Positions 33,933-44,708 are shown, counted from the first letter of the stretch. The stretch is DNA of 64,000 nt from CAWBYL01 sp963793025 (GCA_963793025.1 CAWBYL010000005.1:1-64000); one strand, 5' to 3'. The notes: a model not told the origin generated them from the letters alone. A program made the numbers and translations.

Positions 33933-35084
33933 ATGAAGCCCCGATCGTTCCTCGCCACCGCCCTGGTCGCCGCTACGGCCGTCGGCGGCTCGGCTCTCCT
34001 GCTCGGCGCCGCCGCCCCGTCCTCGGACCCTGCGGTCGACCGAACCGGTTCGGTCGCCGCCCCGACGTCCACACCGACATCGTCTGGCGCCCGGGGCCTC
34101 TTCTCCGAGGCCGACGGGCCGGCGGGGGCCGCCGCGCAGACCGTGCCCGACGACACCACCGTCGTGGTCCTACCCGGCGACGGGGCCGTTCGTCCTGATC
34201 CCCGTCCCGTCGAACCGCTCGGCGAGGTGGATGTCAAGGGTTTCGTCCCGGCCGGGCTCGACCTCACCGCCTTCCCCGGCGCCCCGTCCGCGCCCGCCAC
34301 CAGCGGCTTCCAGGGCGCCGACTCCTTCAGCGCCGGCTGGGGCTGCGCCATCCAGTGCGTCACCAAGGGCGTCGCCTACCCCCGTGGCTTCGGAGCAGAG
34401 CTCGTGGTCGAGACGTCGGTGGACGCCGACATCTTCGTGTCCGTCATCGGTGACGCCGACGGCGACGGCGACTACGAGTACAGCAACTTCGAATGGAGCA
34501 ACGGGCCGGTCGACCACCTGTCCTGGACCGTCGACGACCTCGACCCAGGGCAGACCTACTACGCCATGGTGTCGGCCCAGGACTCGCAGGGCGGGCACTC
34601 GCTGGCCTTCGGCGTGTTCACGACGCTCTCTCATCGCGAGGCGTACGTGAGCCTGGGCGACCTCACCATCACCGGGGGCAAGGACGACGACGGGGTGCGC
34701 CGTGCTCTCTCGGTGGACGGCTGGTGGTCGGACTACACGCCGGGGTCGGAGGGGATCCACCGATACACCGATCTCGATGGCACGGTCGACCTGCGCCTGT
34801 CCGTGTTCCGGGACTACGACGGTGACATCTGCGAGGCGCAGGGCCACTACGACGACCTTCCGGCACACGGTTACAGCTCCGTCACCTGCACGGCGTGGAA
34901 CTCCGCCGACGTGATCGGACTCGACCTTGACGTCGTACCGGCCGGTGCCACCCGTTGGACCGAGACCGAAGCCCACGCCACCATCCAGACCTCGGCCGGT
35001 GGGGGAGCGCTGCCGACCGGGTACGGGGAGCCCTATTTCTTCCACTTCAGCGCCCCGGTGACCTTCTGGGTGCAGTACAGCTGA
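33933..35084 (+). CDS. Large exported protein of unknown function
   Basis: 383 residues from ATG 33933. The signal peptide is FLATALVAATAVGGSALLLG with a possible cleavage after AAA. A low-complexity Pro/Ser/Thr region to about residue 100 is followed by a beta-rich domain with paired cysteines (GWGCAIQCVTKG), DGDGDYEYSNFEWSNG and WTVDDLDPGQTYYAMVSAQD, which looks like a fibronectin-III-like fold, and a second domain with RDYDGDICEAQGHYDD and a final FHFSAPVTFWVQY. The Asp-rich DADGDGD segment could bind calcium. No enzyme signature. Not recognised as a named family. Confidence 0.6.
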   Translation: MKPRSFLATALVAATAVGGSALLLGAAAPSSDPAVDRTGSVAAPTSTPTSSGARGLFSEADGPAGAAAQTVPDDTTVVVLPGDGAVRPDPRPVEPLGEVDVKGFVPAGLDLTAFPGAPSAPATSGFQGADSFSAGWGCAIQCVTKGVAYPRGFGAELVVETSVDADIFVSVIGDADGDGDYEYSNFEWSNGPVDHLSWTVDDLDPGQTYYAMVSAQDSQGGHSLAFGVFTTLSHREAYVSLGDLTITGGKDDDGVRRALSVDGWWSDYTPGSEGIHRYTDLDGTVDLRLSVFRDYDGDICEAQGHYDDLPAHGYSSVTCTAWNSADVIGLDLDVVPAGATRWTETEAHATIQTSAGGGALPTGYGEPYFFHFSAPVTFWVQYS

Positions 35085-35107
35085 ACGTCACCAGTTCACT
35101 CTGGCCA

Positions 35108-35134
35108 GGGCCGGCGCCGGCAGGGCGCCGGCCC
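35108..35134. terminator. Hairpin, bidirectional terminator
   Basis: GGGCCGGCGCC (35108-35118), loop GGCAG, and its complement (35124-35134), between the convergent exported protein and MBL-fold hydrolase genes. Confidence 0.65.
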
Positions 35135-35205
35135 CGGCGCGTGCTGCTGAACGGAGCGGAGGGGTGCGCGTCACCCTCGCCGGGGTGGCTGCCGAGCCGA
35201 GGTCG

Positions 35206-35997
35206 TCAGGTCTCGATGTCCGTGGTCTCGCCGATGGTGAGGAGGCGGAACCGAGCGCGCGTGTCGTCGGGGGCCGAGGCGATCCGGCGCTCGACCTCAG
35301 CGCGGCCTTCACGGAAGTGGGACCAGCCCTCGTAGTGCACCGGGATCACCGTTCGCGGCTCGACGAGTCGGCACAGCTCGATACCGTCCTCCGCGGTCAT
35401 CGAGTACTTCACCGGACCGGTGATGGGGAACTGGACCTCACCGAGGTGAAGAACCAGCACGTCGACGGAGAGGCGCTCGGCGACCTCGCGCACGCCGTCG
35501 TACAGGACCGTGTCGCCGGTGATCCAGACCGCCCCGGCGTCCTGCCCGTCCCACTCGAGGGCGAAGCCCACCACCTGCCCGACGATCGGTCGGCTGAGTG
35601 GCGGACCATGTCGACAGGGAGTCGCGGTGATGCGCAGCGACGGTCGGTTCGACGCCTCCACGATGGTCGTCTGCCAGGGGTCGAGGCCCCTGGCGACCAC
35701 GCCGAGGCGGCTCGCGGCCAGAGTGGTCGTGACCACCGTCCCGGCGTCCGGTAGGAGCCGGCGGCCCGCGTCGTCGAGGTTGTCAGCGTGGTTGTCGTGG
35801 CTGATCAACACCACGTCGACGGTGCCGACCTCGGCCGGGCTGAGGGCCGGGCCGGTGGTCTTCGTGGAACGCGTCCCCCAGCCGAACCCGTAGGTGCGGC
35901 CGGGGGGATCGAAGGTCGGATCGGACAAGATTCGCCAGCCGGCGGCCTCGATCAACACCGTCGGGCCACCGATGTGGGTGACCTCGATCCGACTCAT
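35206..35997 (-). CDS. Metallo-beta-lactamase fold hydrolase (UlaG-like)
   Basis: 263 residues from ATG 35997. The metal sites are LISHDNHADNLDD (an altered H-x-H-x-D-H, with Asn in the second position: H-D-N-H-A-D-N), the HGPPLSRP histidine region, WITGDTVLY and VIPVHYEGWSHF. This is the UlaG/RomA-like branch. The Asn substitution for the first-motif His is common in this branch. Likely acts on phospholipid-type or cyclic phosphate esters, unproven. The start overlaps the upstream hydrolase stop by four bases (ATGA), so the pair is translationally coupled. Confidence 0.7.
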   Translation of the reverse strand: MSRIEVTHIGGPTVLIEAAGWRILSDPTFDPPGRTYGFGWGTRSTKTTGPALSPAEVGTVDVVLISHDNHADNLDDAGRRLLPDAGTVVTTTLAASRLGVVARGLDPWQTTIVEASNRPSLRITATPCRHGPPLSRPIVGQVVGFALEWDGQDAGAVWITGDTVLYDGVREVAERLSVDVLVLHLGEVQFPITGPVKYSMTAEDGIELCRLVEPRTVIPVHYEGWSHFREGRAEVERRIASAPDDTRARFRLLTIGETTDIET

Positions 35998-36821
35998 GCA
36001 GGTTCGGGTGCCGGAGTGGCGACGTGCCGAAGCGCCCAGTCGAGCACGTGGTCGGCGACCGCCTCCCAACCGTCGGTACTCGGGAGCAGGTGCGGTCCTT
36101 CGAACTCGACGATCTCGGTGGTCGTGTCGGACTTGTAGTGCTTGAGGTTGGACTGCTGGATGCGGGGCGGCATCAGGTTGTCGTCGCTGCCGGAGACGAA
36201 CAGCAACGGCGCTCGGTCGTCGTTGTGGTAGTCGACCCAGGTGCCCTGGTGGCCGGGCTCGACGTTGGCCAGGACGCTGTCCCAGAGGATTCGCCCCGAG
36301 GCGGGGACGTGGTAGCGCTCGTAGGTCTCCCGCGCTCGGTCCTCGGTGAAGGTGTTGGTGAACGCGTAGGTCCACTGCTCGAGGGTGTAGCCCACGGCCT
36401 TGTGGTGGTTGGCGGGGTTCTTGAGGACTGGGAACGTGGCCTTGATCTGGGCGGCGGGGACGACCTTCACCCCTTCCGTGGGCGCGGAGTTGATGGCGAC
36501 GCCGCACGTGCCGAAGCCGTGGTCGAGCAGGATCTGGACGAAGGCGCCACCAGCAGAGTGGCCGATGAGGATCGGGGGTTCGTCCAGGGCGCCGACCACC
36601 TCTTCGAGGTGCTCGATCAGGGCGGGGACCCGCAGCTCGACGATCGGGGTCGGGTCGGCGTTGAGGGCCTCGACCTCGACCTCGAAGCCGGGATACGCGG
36701 GGGCCACGACCGTGAAGCCCTGGGCTTCGTAGTGGGCGATCCAGTCCTCCCAGCTCCGTGGTGTCACCCAGAAGCCGTGGACGAGGACGATGGTCTCTGG
36801 GGTGCCGGACTTGGTGGTCAT
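35994..36821 (-). CDS. Alpha/beta hydrolase
   Basis: 275 residues. HGFWVTPRSWEDW is the oxyanion region, GHSAGGAFVQ the nucleophile elbow with Ser at about residue 102, SGSDDNLMP contains the acid residue, and LLPSTDGWEAV replaces a catalytic His segment that reads GPHLLP just before it (EFEGPHLL). The cap domain contains VGYTLEQWTYAF. This group is widespread in actinobacteria, with esterase or lactonase activity inferred. Between the chloroperoxidase-like gene (29 bases upstream) and the coupled MBL gene, all on the minus strand, so the three are probably one operon. Confidence 0.75.
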   Translation of the reverse strand: MTTKSGTPETIVLVHGFWVTPRSWEDWIAHYEAQGFTVVAPAYPGFEVEVEALNADPTPIVELRVPALIEHLEEVVGALDEPPILIGHSAGGAFVQILLDHGFGTCGVAINSAPTEGVKVVPAAQIKATFPVLKNPANHHKAVGYTLEQWTYAFTNTFTEDRARETYERYHVPASGRILWDSVLANVEPGHQGTWVDYHNDDRAPLLFVSGSDDNLMPPRIQQSNLKHYKSDTTTEIVEFEGPHLLPSTDGWEAVADHVLDWALRHVATPAPEPA

Positions 36822-36850
36822 GGTTGGGTCCTTTCCAGTGGTGTGTGGGT

Positions 36851-37675
36851 TCAGCAGTCGATGAAGGCGAGGAGGTCAGCGTGGAGCCGGTCGCGCGCGA
36901 CGTCCGGAAGGGCGTGGGCTCCGCCCTCGTAGACCGTCAGGCGGGCCCCCTCGACGAGGGCGGCCGAGCGCATCCCGCCGACCTCGATGGGGACGATCTG
37001 GTCGTCGTCGCCATGGATGACGAGGGTGGGTACGTCGATGGTGGCCAGGTCGGCGCGGAAGTCGGTGGCCGAGAAGGCGGCGATGCAGGCGTAGGCCGCG
37101 CGGTGCCCGCATGCCATGCTCTGCAGCCAGAAGGCATCCCGGAATCCCTGGTCCACGTCACCCCTCCGGTTGTGGCCGAAGAAGGGGCCGTCGGCGAGAT
37201 CGCGGTAGAGCTGGGAACGGTCGGACGCTTCACCCGCCCGGATCTCGTCGAACACCTCGACCGGAAGGCCCTCGGGGTTGTCGTCGGTACGCAGCATGAG
37301 CGGCGGGACCGCGGACACGAGCACCATCCCCGCGACCCGGGAGGTTCCGTGGCGGGCGCCGTAGCGGACGATCTCCCCTCCACCGGTGGAGTGGCCGACC
37401 AGTGTGAGCTCGCGCAGGTCGAGTGCCTCGATCAGGCAGCTCAGATCGTCGGCGTAGGTGTCCATCTCGTTGCCGTGCCAGGTGCGGCTCGAGCGGCCAT
37501 GCCCTCGGCGGTCGTGGGCGACGGCCCGGTGGCCGTGCTCGGCGAGGAAGAGGGCGGCAGCCTCCCAGGCGTCGCCGTTGAGGGGCCAGCCGTGGCTGAG
37601 CAGCACCGGCGTGCCGTCGGTCCCCCAGTCGCGGTAGAAGATCTCCGCACCGTCGTCCGCCTTCACATAGGGCAT
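36851..37675 (-). CDS. Non-haem chloroperoxidase-type alpha/beta hydrolase
   Basis: 274 residues. [31 protein letters not shown] and [18 protein letters not shown] are the standard motifs of the cofactor-free haloperoxidase/perhydrolase esterases; the acid is in [10 protein letters not shown] and the His in YEGGAHALP. Such enzymes hydrolyse esters and can make peracids. It is the first gene of a three-gene minus-strand run and lies downstream of the frameshifted LAL regulator (same strand, 94 bases), which may control it. Confidence 0.8.
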   Translation of the reverse strand: MPYVKADDGAEIFYRDWGTDGTPVLLSHGWPLNGDAWEAAALFLAEHGHRAVAHDRRGHGRSSRTWHGNEMDTYADDLSCLIEALDLRELTLVGHSTGGGEIVRYGARHGTSRVAGMVLVSAVPPLMLRTDDNPEGLPVEVFDEIRAGEASDRSQLYRDLADGPFFGHNRRGDVDQGFRDAFWLQSMACGHRAAYACIAAFSATDFRADLATIDVPTLVIHGDDDQIVPIEVGGMRSAALVEGARLTVYEGGAHALPDVARDRLHADLLAFIDC

Positions 37676-37768
37676 GGCTCGCCTCTCTCGTCAGCTCGGT
37701 GTCGCGAGTGTGAGGTGAGGCGGCCGGGCGTGGACCACGCGTTTCGCGTAGTCCGGAACAGGCGGGGC

Positions 37769-40509
37769 TCAGCGGATGCTGTCGAGGTGGTCCCGGAGCT
37801 GGCGGCGCGAGGAGATCCCGAGCTTCTGGAAGATCTTGCGCAGGTGGTAGTCGACGGTGTTCGGGCTCAGGAACATCGTCCCTGCGATCTCGGCATTGGT
37901 GTGGCCGGCGCTGGCGAGCTGGGCGACGAGCTGCTCCTGGGCGGTCAGCTCCACCGGCGATCTGCGCTCGGGACCGACCTCCCCCGCCGGCATGTGGCCG
38001 AGAGCTCGAAGCTCGGTGACGGCCCGGGCGGTGAACGTCGGTGCGTCGATGCGCTCGAAGATCTCCTTCGCCATCAGCAACTGCTCGCGCGCCTCGCGCC
38101 GGCGCCGGTTCCGTCGCAGCCATTCGCCGAAGAGGAGGTGGGTTCGGGCCAGACTCCGACTCCACCGGGATCCCGCCGAGGCAGATCAGGCTCTGACGAA
38201 AGGCGTATTCGGCGTCGTGGCCCTCGAGCAGGGCCCGGGCTCGCCAGGCCACGCCCCGGGCCCAGGGCGACCGGGTCGTCTCGGCCATCGTCTCGAGGCA
38301 CGCGGCCTGCACGACGGCCTCGGCGTGGTGACCGCATCGGGTGGCAGCTTCGACGAAGTCGGGGATGTTGATCGGCGTGACCTGGAGGAACGGATCAGCG
38401 ATCAGGGGACTGAGCAGGGCAAAGGCATCCTTGTAGCGCCCATCGGACAGGGCCCGGACCGCCAGCGCGGCCTGTCCCGCGGCCCGCACGCCCTCGTAGC
38501 CCATGGCGGCGGCACCGTCAGCGATGGCCTGGACCTGGTCGACCGGGGCTCCCGACCAGGCGAGCAGGGACACGTTGATCACGTGCTCGGCGTCGTAGCC
38601 GTTGGCCCGGCGCAGCTCACGGACCTGGTTCATGGCGCTCGCCGCCCGCCGAGGGCTGCCCCCGTTGACCTCGCACAACGAGATGATCCACAGCGCAGCG
38701 TCGAGCAGCTGCAGCGCCCCGGCCTCCCTGGCTGCATCGGCGGTGCGATGCAGGCACTCGATGCGGGCGTTGGCGTCCCACAGGGCCGTCGTGAGGGCCA
38801 CGCTGGTGGCGCCGTAGCGGAGCAGGTCGGCCGGCTCGAGGTCGGAGTAGGCGTTCACCGCCGTGCGCATCACGGGCACTGCCTCGTCGTAGGGGGCCAG
38901 GATGAGGGCGCTCAGCCCCCGCAGGATGGTCGCCGCCACCCCATCCGCCAGCTCGGCACCCGCACTCATCCGTCGCCCGAGCTCGGGAAGCGTCGTTCCC
39001 CGGGCGCCGCGCTCGGGGGGCAGAGTGAACTCGAAGGCCTTGATCAGGCGCGTCCTGTTCGAGGGCGGGGTCTCGATCGTGGAACAGCTCCGCGGCTCGC
39101 AGCATCTTGGCTCCGGCCCTTGTCAGCTCGGGATCGGCGGCGAAGACGGCGATGCTGGCCCGGGTGGCGATCATGCGGCCGAGCCACACGGCGTCGAGCT
39201 CGCCCTCGTCGACGTCGTCGAGGAGGGTGTCGGCCAGCTGGGCCGCGCCGGCCGCCAGCGCCGCTTCGGCGGCCGCGACGAGGCGGGCGTACCGGAGAGG
39301 TCCGGGGGGCGTGAGAGCCGACGCCTGGCGCAGCACCCGCGCTCGGGACGACGAGCCGCCCTTCCTCGCGGCCAGGTCGGCGACCTGCTCGAGGCGATCA
39401 GCCACGTCGGGGTCGGGGCCGAGGGACGCTCGCGCTGCATGCCAGGCCTCGACCTCGACCAAGCCCGCCTGCCCCGAGGCGATGGCGAGAGCGGTGTGGA
39501 CCCGGCGCCGCTGGGCGCCGTGGGCTGCGTTGTAGGCCGCCGACCGGACCAGCGGATGGCGGAACCTGACGACCTCGCTCAACTCGACGAGCCCCGCGCC
39601 TTCGGCGTCGTCGCCCAGGCCGTCGTCGAGGCCCAACTGCCGGGCCGCCGCGTCGACCAGGGCGAGGGTGCCGCCGGAGTCCGCGGCTGCGACCACCAGC
39701 CACAGCTGGGCGGCGGCGGACAGGTCGCGAACCCGCCGGAGGTAGTGCGCCTCCAGGTGGCGTCCGATTGGGAGAGGCTCGGTGGTGAAGCTGGACTCGA
39801 CCAGCTGTCGGGCCGTCAGCTCGCCGGCGAGATCGATGAGGGCGAGTGGGTTGCCGCCGGTGGCGGCCACGATCTGGGCGGCCGACGCGGGATCGATCTT
39901 CGCGGTGACCGAGGAAGTGAGGAGCTTCACGCCGGCGTCGGCAGGGAGGCCCACGAGCTCGAGGACCGGCATGCCCGCGGTCGCCGCCTCCAGTTCGTGG
40001 CCGATCCGCCCGGCGAGCACCAGGGCGACGGATTCCGCCTCGAGCCGGCGGGCCACGAAGGACAGGACATCGAGTGACTCGCGGTCGAGCAGATGGGTGT
40101 CGTCGACCGCGCAGACCACGGGCTCCGAGTCGGCGGCGGCGGCGAGCAGTCCGAGGACCCCCAGACCGACGAGGAACCGGTCTGGAGGTGGCCCAGTGGT
40201 GGCTCCGACCGCCACGTGGAGCGCTTGTTGGTGGCTGGCGGGCAGGTCGGTGATGAATCGGCGCAGCGGTATGAGGAGGCGATCGATGGCGGCGAAGGGG
40301 ATGGACGACTCGGCTTCGTAGCCGTCGACCCGGAGTCTCGTCATGGCGGGAACTCCAGCGGTCGCAGCCTCGATCAGCGCCGACTTGCCGATGCCGGGCT
40401 CCCCGGTGACGAGGAGCGCGCCCCCGCGTCCGTTGCGCGCAGCCCCGAGTAGTGCCTCTATCCGTCGCTGCTCGGACCCACGCCCCAAGAGCTCTTCGGT
40501 GGGGCGCAC
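37769..40509 (-). CDS. Large LuxR-type (LAL) ATPase regulator, two extra bases
   Basis: The N-terminal AAA-type ATPase has Walker A TGEPGIGKSALIE, Walker B VVCAVDDTHLLD and a sensor-like LVLAGRIGHELE. The TPR-like middle is interrupted at about 39063 (after HDRDPALE) and again at about 38155 (before ARTHLLFGEW). The C-terminal LuxR HTH is LTAQEQLVAQLASAGHTNAE, IAGTMFLSPNTVDYHLRKIF. Two extra bases account for the breaks; corrected length is about 912 residues, normal for a LAL regulator. Such proteins bind ATP and an inducer and activate nearby operons. The gene precedes a three-gene hydrolase operon and is divergent from an APH-like kinase. The intact LAL at 41838 makes decay of this copy possible, though frameshifts are frequent here. 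Confidence 0.7.
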
Positions 40510-40685
40510 GCCGCCAGTCTTCGTGCCCCGAGGCGAGTCGGCAAGGGCTGGTCCCCGGACTTGGGCCGCGGTCGCCGCACTACCGTGCTGGCGGCGGACG
40601 GAGCTCTGGGTCTCCGCCGGAATCGCGCGGGGGGACCGATGGGCGACACCAAGGGACAGAACATCGACGCGACGGGAGGGGCCCG

Positions 40686-41753
40686 ATGAGCACCGCCGTT
40701 CCGGTCGACCCGGTCGAGCTCACCCCCGACTGGTTCACCGACGTGCTCCAGGAACGGCACCCTGGTGCTCGGGTGGAGTCGATCGAGGTTCTCGACGACC
40801 GCACGAGCACCAACCACCACGTGCGCTTTGCGCTCACCTACGCCGATGCCCCAGGTGGTCCCGCCACCGTGTTCGCCAAGATGGCCGCCCTCGACCCGGC
40901 ACACCGTGCCGCCGTCGGCGCCACCGGCATGGGGGCCCGTGAAGCCCGCTTCTTCGCCGACCTCGCCCCCTCTCTCGACATGAGGATCCCGACCAGCTAC
41001 TTCTCGGCGGCCGACGAGGGGGGTGCGTTCCTCATCCTGTTGGAAGACCTCGCCGCGTCCGGATGTGCGATGTCCGACGGCACGTGGGGTATTCCGGCAG
41101 GTCTCGCCGCTGGTGCGCTCGCCGACCTCGCTGCCCTTCACGTGCGCTTCGAGGACGGCGAACGCCTCGCCGCGGTGCGCCCGTGGGTGACGGCCCAGCC
41201 GCCGAGCTCGCCCGAGCTCACGGTGCCCATCCTGCGCCAGGTGATCGACGAGCATGCCGACGTGCTCTCCGACGGGTATGTCGCCGTGGCCGAGATGTAC
41301 ATCTCCGCCCCGGATGCGGTCCTCGCCCTGTGGGATGCGGGTCCCCACACGCTGATCCACGGTGACCCCCACATCGGCAACGTCTTCATCGACGGCGATC
41401 GGGTCGGGTTCCTCGACTGGGGGCTGCTGGCCATCACCACGCCGATGCGCGACGCCAGCTACTTCATCAGCATGGCGATGACGACCGACGAACGTCGCCG
41501 CCACGAGCGCGACCTGCTGAAGCACTATCTCGAGGTGCGGCAATCGCTCGGTGGGCTCGAGATCACCTTCGCCGACGCGTGGGAGGCCCACCGGATCCAC
41601 ACCGGCTACACGATGCTGGCCTCGTTCCTGTCGTTGGTCCCGCCCTACAACGGTGAGGACCAACGCGAGTTCTCCGACGCCTTCCGCAACCGGTCCATCG
41701 CCGCCATCGACGACCTCGACACCGTCGACGCGCTGGTACCCCTGCTCGCCTGA
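40686..41753 (+). CDS. APH-like phosphotransferase, second copy
   Basis: 355 residues from ATG 40686, following GGAGGGGCCCG. Strand-lysine region ATVFAKMAALD and the activation-loop set LIHGDPHIGNVFI with FLDWGLL (Asp of the metal-binding triad) are intact. It belongs to the same EcKinase-like branch as 12573-13655 but is not a close duplicate. Substrate unknown. It lies between the two LAL regulators, divergent from one and 84 bases upstream of the other on the same strand. Confidence 0.75.
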   Translation: MSTAVPVDPVELTPDWFTDVLQERHPGARVESIEVLDDRTSTNHHVRFALTYADAPGGPATVFAKMAALDPAHRAAVGATGMGAREARFFADLAPSLDMRIPTSYFSAADEGGAFLILLEDLAASGCAMSDGTWGIPAGLAAGALADLAALHVRFEDGERLAAVRPWVTAQPPSSPELTVPILRQVIDEHADVLSDGYVAVAEMYISAPDAVLALWDAGPHTLIHGDPHIGNVFIDGDRVGFLDWGLLAITTPMRDASYFISMAMTTDERRRHERDLLKHYLEVRQSLGGLEITFADAWEAHRIHTGYTMLASFLSLVPPYNGEDQREFSDAFRNRSIAAIDDLDTVDALVPLLA

Positions 41754-41837
41754 GGACCCGACCGGAACGCGGTCGGCCCGATAGGGCCGGCGCCGGGTCG
41801 GAAGCCGTCGGTCCGGGCCCGGTCGTACGATCCCCCC

Positions 41838-44708
41838 ATGCTGTGTCCGGAGCTCATCGGTCGCGACGTCGAGCGGCGACTGCTCGAGCACCGGTTGGCA
41901 GAGCTCGGACAGGGCAACGGGGGAGTCACCGTCGTCGTCGGCCCCGCCGGGGCGGGCAAGTCGAGGCTGGTGCGCGAGGCCGTCGCCGCCGGTGAGTGCG
42001 ACGTGCTGGCCGGTCGGGCCCTGCCCGCCGAGATGCCGGCTCCGTATCGCCCGCTGGCCGAGGCCTTCCTCGGCGTGGCGCGCGGGAGAGATCTCCCGAT
42101 CGACCCGTCCCTCGCCGGGTTCAGCGGCCAGCTCGGTCGGCTCGTTCCGAGCTGGGGTGGCGCCGAGGTGGCCGACGACTCGCCGGTGCTGCTGGGCGAG
42201 GCGGTGGTGCGACTCCTCGCTGTGCTCTCGACCGAACGGCCTCAGGTGCTGCTCATCGAAGACCTGCACTGGGCCGATCCCGAGACCCTGTCGGTGGTGG
42301 AGTACCTGAGCGAGGCCCTTCGCTCGCAGCGGGCCGCGTGCGTGTGCACGACGAGGCCGGTCGAGCCCGCCCTGGCGATCGTCGACCGGCTGGAGCGCCG
42401 CGATGCATCGTCGGTGGTCTCCCTCGATCCACTCGGTGAGTCGGCCGTGGATCGGATGGTGGCGGCGTGCCTCGAGACGACCGATCCGCCGGCCGGGATC
42501 CGGGACTTCATCCTCGCCCACAGCGACGGGAACCCCTTCCTCGTCGAGGAGCTGCTGGCCGGGCTCGTGGCCTCCCGGACCCTCGTGCGGGCCGACAGCT
42601 ACTGGGAGGTCGTGGGCACCCTGACCCCGGCGGTGCCGGCGAGCCTGCGGGCCTCGATCGCCCGGCGCCTCGAGCAGTTCGATCCCACCACCCGTCGGGT
42701 CCTGGGCGCGGCGAGCCTGCTCGGCCGGTTCTTCGAGTGGGACCTCCTTCCGGGCATCGCCGACGTCGACGGCCGCACCGCCGTCGAGTCGCTGCGCGCC
42801 GCGGTCGACGCCCAGATCGTCGAGGTGGACGGCACCGGGTTCCGCTTTCGTCACGCCCTCACCCGGGAGGCCGTGCTGGCGGATCTCCTGCCCCCCGAGC
42901 GTCGGGAGCTGGCGGTCCGGGCTCGGCCCGCGTTCGAACGGGCCCACCCGGAGCTTCCCGGTCCGACATGTCAGCTCGCCGCCGATCTGGCCGAGGCCGC
43001 GGGTGACCCGGCGGCGGCGGCTGACCACCTCGTCGAGTGCGCCCGTCGGGCGCTCGCGGCGGGGGCCCTGGCCAGTGCCGAGGGGACCGCGCGCCGCGCC
43101 CAGGAGTTGGCGGCGGCGGCCCCGGTCGTGGCCCTCGACGCCGACGAGGCTCTGGTCCACGTGCTGGTCGCAGCGGGCAAGCCGGACGAGGCCCTGATCC
43201 TGGGGCGCCGCCTCGCCGAGCACCTGGTGGCGCTCGAGGAGCCGGCGGCTCGGCGCGCCGACCTGCTCGTCGTGCTCGTCCACGCCGCCGTCGCCACGGG
43301 CGAGCGGGGCGCGGCTGAGGTCGCGGTCGAGGAGGCTCGGGCGGCGATGGCGGGCGGGTCGGACCCGGCGCTGGCCGCTCGACTCGACGCCGTATCGGCC
43401 GAAGTGGCCCTCGACGGCACGGATCTGGCCACGGCCGAGACCCTGGCCCGGCGGGCCATGGAGGGGGCCCGGGCCACCGATCAGGCGTCGGTGCTGTGCG
43501 AGGCGTTGCTGATCCTCGGGCGAATCCTGCGACCTCGAGGTATCGACCTCTCCGGTGAGGCCTTCCGGGAGGCCGAGGCCGTCGCCGAGGCCGCCGGCCT
43601 CGCCCGGTGGCACCTCCGGGCGCGCCAGGAGCTCGCCCTCGACTCGTTCCAGGTCGATCCCGGCGTGCTCGTCTCGACCCGTGAGCTCGCCGCCCGCTAC
43701 GGCGCCCACCTCACGGTGGCGGTGATGGACCTGGCCATCGCCGACATGGCGCTGACCAACTTCGACCGAGCCGGGTGTCACCAGGCGGCAACGGCGTGCC
43801 TCGATGCCAGCCGACGGTTCCACCTGGCCACCGAGCCGGTGGCCCAGCTGTGGCTGGCCGGCGCTCACGCCCTCGGCGACGACGACGAGGCGATGAACCT
43901 GGCCATCGACGCCGCCCTGCGGCGCGACCCGGATGACCCTCGGATCCTCGCTGACCTCTACGGGAGGGTTCTGGCCACCCGGGCCTTCGTGCGCGACGAG
44001 CTCGACGAGCTGCCCGCGCTCATGGAGCAGATGATGGAGCAGGTCCGCCGGGCGCCGTTCGCCGCGTCGGTGTATCCCGGTCGGGTCGTCTGGGCGGTGC
44101 TGCACACGATGGACGACGAGGATCTCGGCGAGGCGGCCCGGAACGAGCTCCGAGAGGGGACCGCATCTCGGGGTCTCGCCCTCTTCACGACGGCCGGCGA
44201 CCTGTGCGACGCCATCGCCTTCGGCCGCGCCGGCGACCTCGACCGCTCCGGCCGGGCGTTGTCCCGGGCTCGCCAGGCCATGGCGGCCTCGCCGATCGAG
44301 CGGGGCATGATGCACCCCGTCTGGATGCTGGTGGCCCGCGCCGCCATCCGGGATGGGTGGGCGGACCCGGTCCCGTGGCTCCGGGAGTCCGAGGCGTGGT
44401 TCGCGGCGCACCGGTTCGATCGCCTGGTCCGCCGCTGTCGAGCGTTGCTCGCCGAGGCCGGTGCGCCGGTCTCCCGACGAGGGCGGGGTGAATCAGAGGT
44501 GCCGACCTCGCTGCGGGGGATGGGTGTCACCAGCAGGGAGGTCGATGTCCTCAAGCTCGTGGTCGAGGGCCGGACCAACAAGGAGATCGCGGCGGAGCTC
44601 TATCTCTCGCCCAAGACGGTCGAACGCCACCTGAGCAGCCTGTTCGACCGCACCGGAGTGCGGAGCCGTACGGCGCTGGCCGAGTTGGCGGCCGCCCACC
44701 TCGCTTAA
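41838..44708 (+). CDS. LuxR-type (LAL) ATPase transcriptional regulator
   Basis: 956 residues, intact. Walker A is VVGPAGAGKSRLV (about residues 32-44), Walker B QVLLIEDLHWAD, followed by LVEELLAGL and an ARRLEQF winged region. The centre is a long Ala-rich TPR-like helical array. The C-terminal HTH is VTSREVDVLKLVVEGRTNKE and IAAELYLSPKTVERHLSSLF. It should sense a small molecule through the helical repeat and activate transcription in an ATP-dependent way. It precedes the di-iron MBL/SRPBCC pair by 54 bases on the same strand, so that pair is a natural target. Confidence 0.85.
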   Translation: MLCPELIGRDVERRLLEHRLAELGQGNGGVTVVVGPAGAGKSRLVREAVAAGECDVLAGRALPAEMPAPYRPLAEAFLGVARGRDLPIDPSLAGFSGQLGRLVPSWGGAEVADDSPVLLGEAVVRLLAVLSTERPQVLLIEDLHWADPETLSVVEYLSEALRSQRAACVCTTRPVEPALAIVDRLERRDASSVVSLDPLGESAVDRMVAACLETTDPPAGIRDFILAHSDGNPFLVEELLAGLVASRTLVRADSYWEVVGTLTPAVPASLRASIARRLEQFDPTTRRVLGAASLLGRFFEWDLLPGIADVDGRTAVESLRAAVDAQIVEVDGTGFRFRHALTREAVLADLLPPERRELAVRARPAFERAHPELPGPTCQLAADLAEAAGDPAAAADHLVECARRALAAGALASAEGTARRAQELAAAAPVVALDADEALVHVLVAAGKPDEALILGRRLAEHLVALEEPAARRADLLVVLVHAAVATGERGAAEVAVEEARAAMAGGSDPALAARLDAVSAEVALDGTDLATAETLARRAMEGARATDQASVLCEALLILGRILRPRGIDLSGEAFREAEAVAEAAGLARWHLRARQELALDSFQVDPGVLVSTRELAARYGAHLTVAVMDLAIADMALTNFDRAGCHQAATACLDASRRFHLATEPVAQLWLAGAHALGDDDEAMNLAIDAALRRDPDDPRILADLYGRVLATRAFVRDELDELPALMEQMMEQVRRAPFAASVYPGRVVWAVLHTMDDEDLGEAARNELREGTASRGLALFTTAGDLCDAIAFGRAGDLDRSGRALSRARQAMAASPIERGMMHPVWMLVARAAIRDGWADPVPWLRESEAWFAAHRFDRLVRRCRALLAEAGAPVSRRGRGESEVPTSLRGMGVTSREVDVLKLVVEGRTNKEIAAELYLSPKTVERHLSSLFDRTGVRSRTALAELAAAHLA

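Noticed and set aside
40458..44411. Open frame of more than 1,300 codons on the minus strand
   Set aside because: Antisense shadow of the second APH-like kinase and the intact LAL regulator; low-complexity translation.
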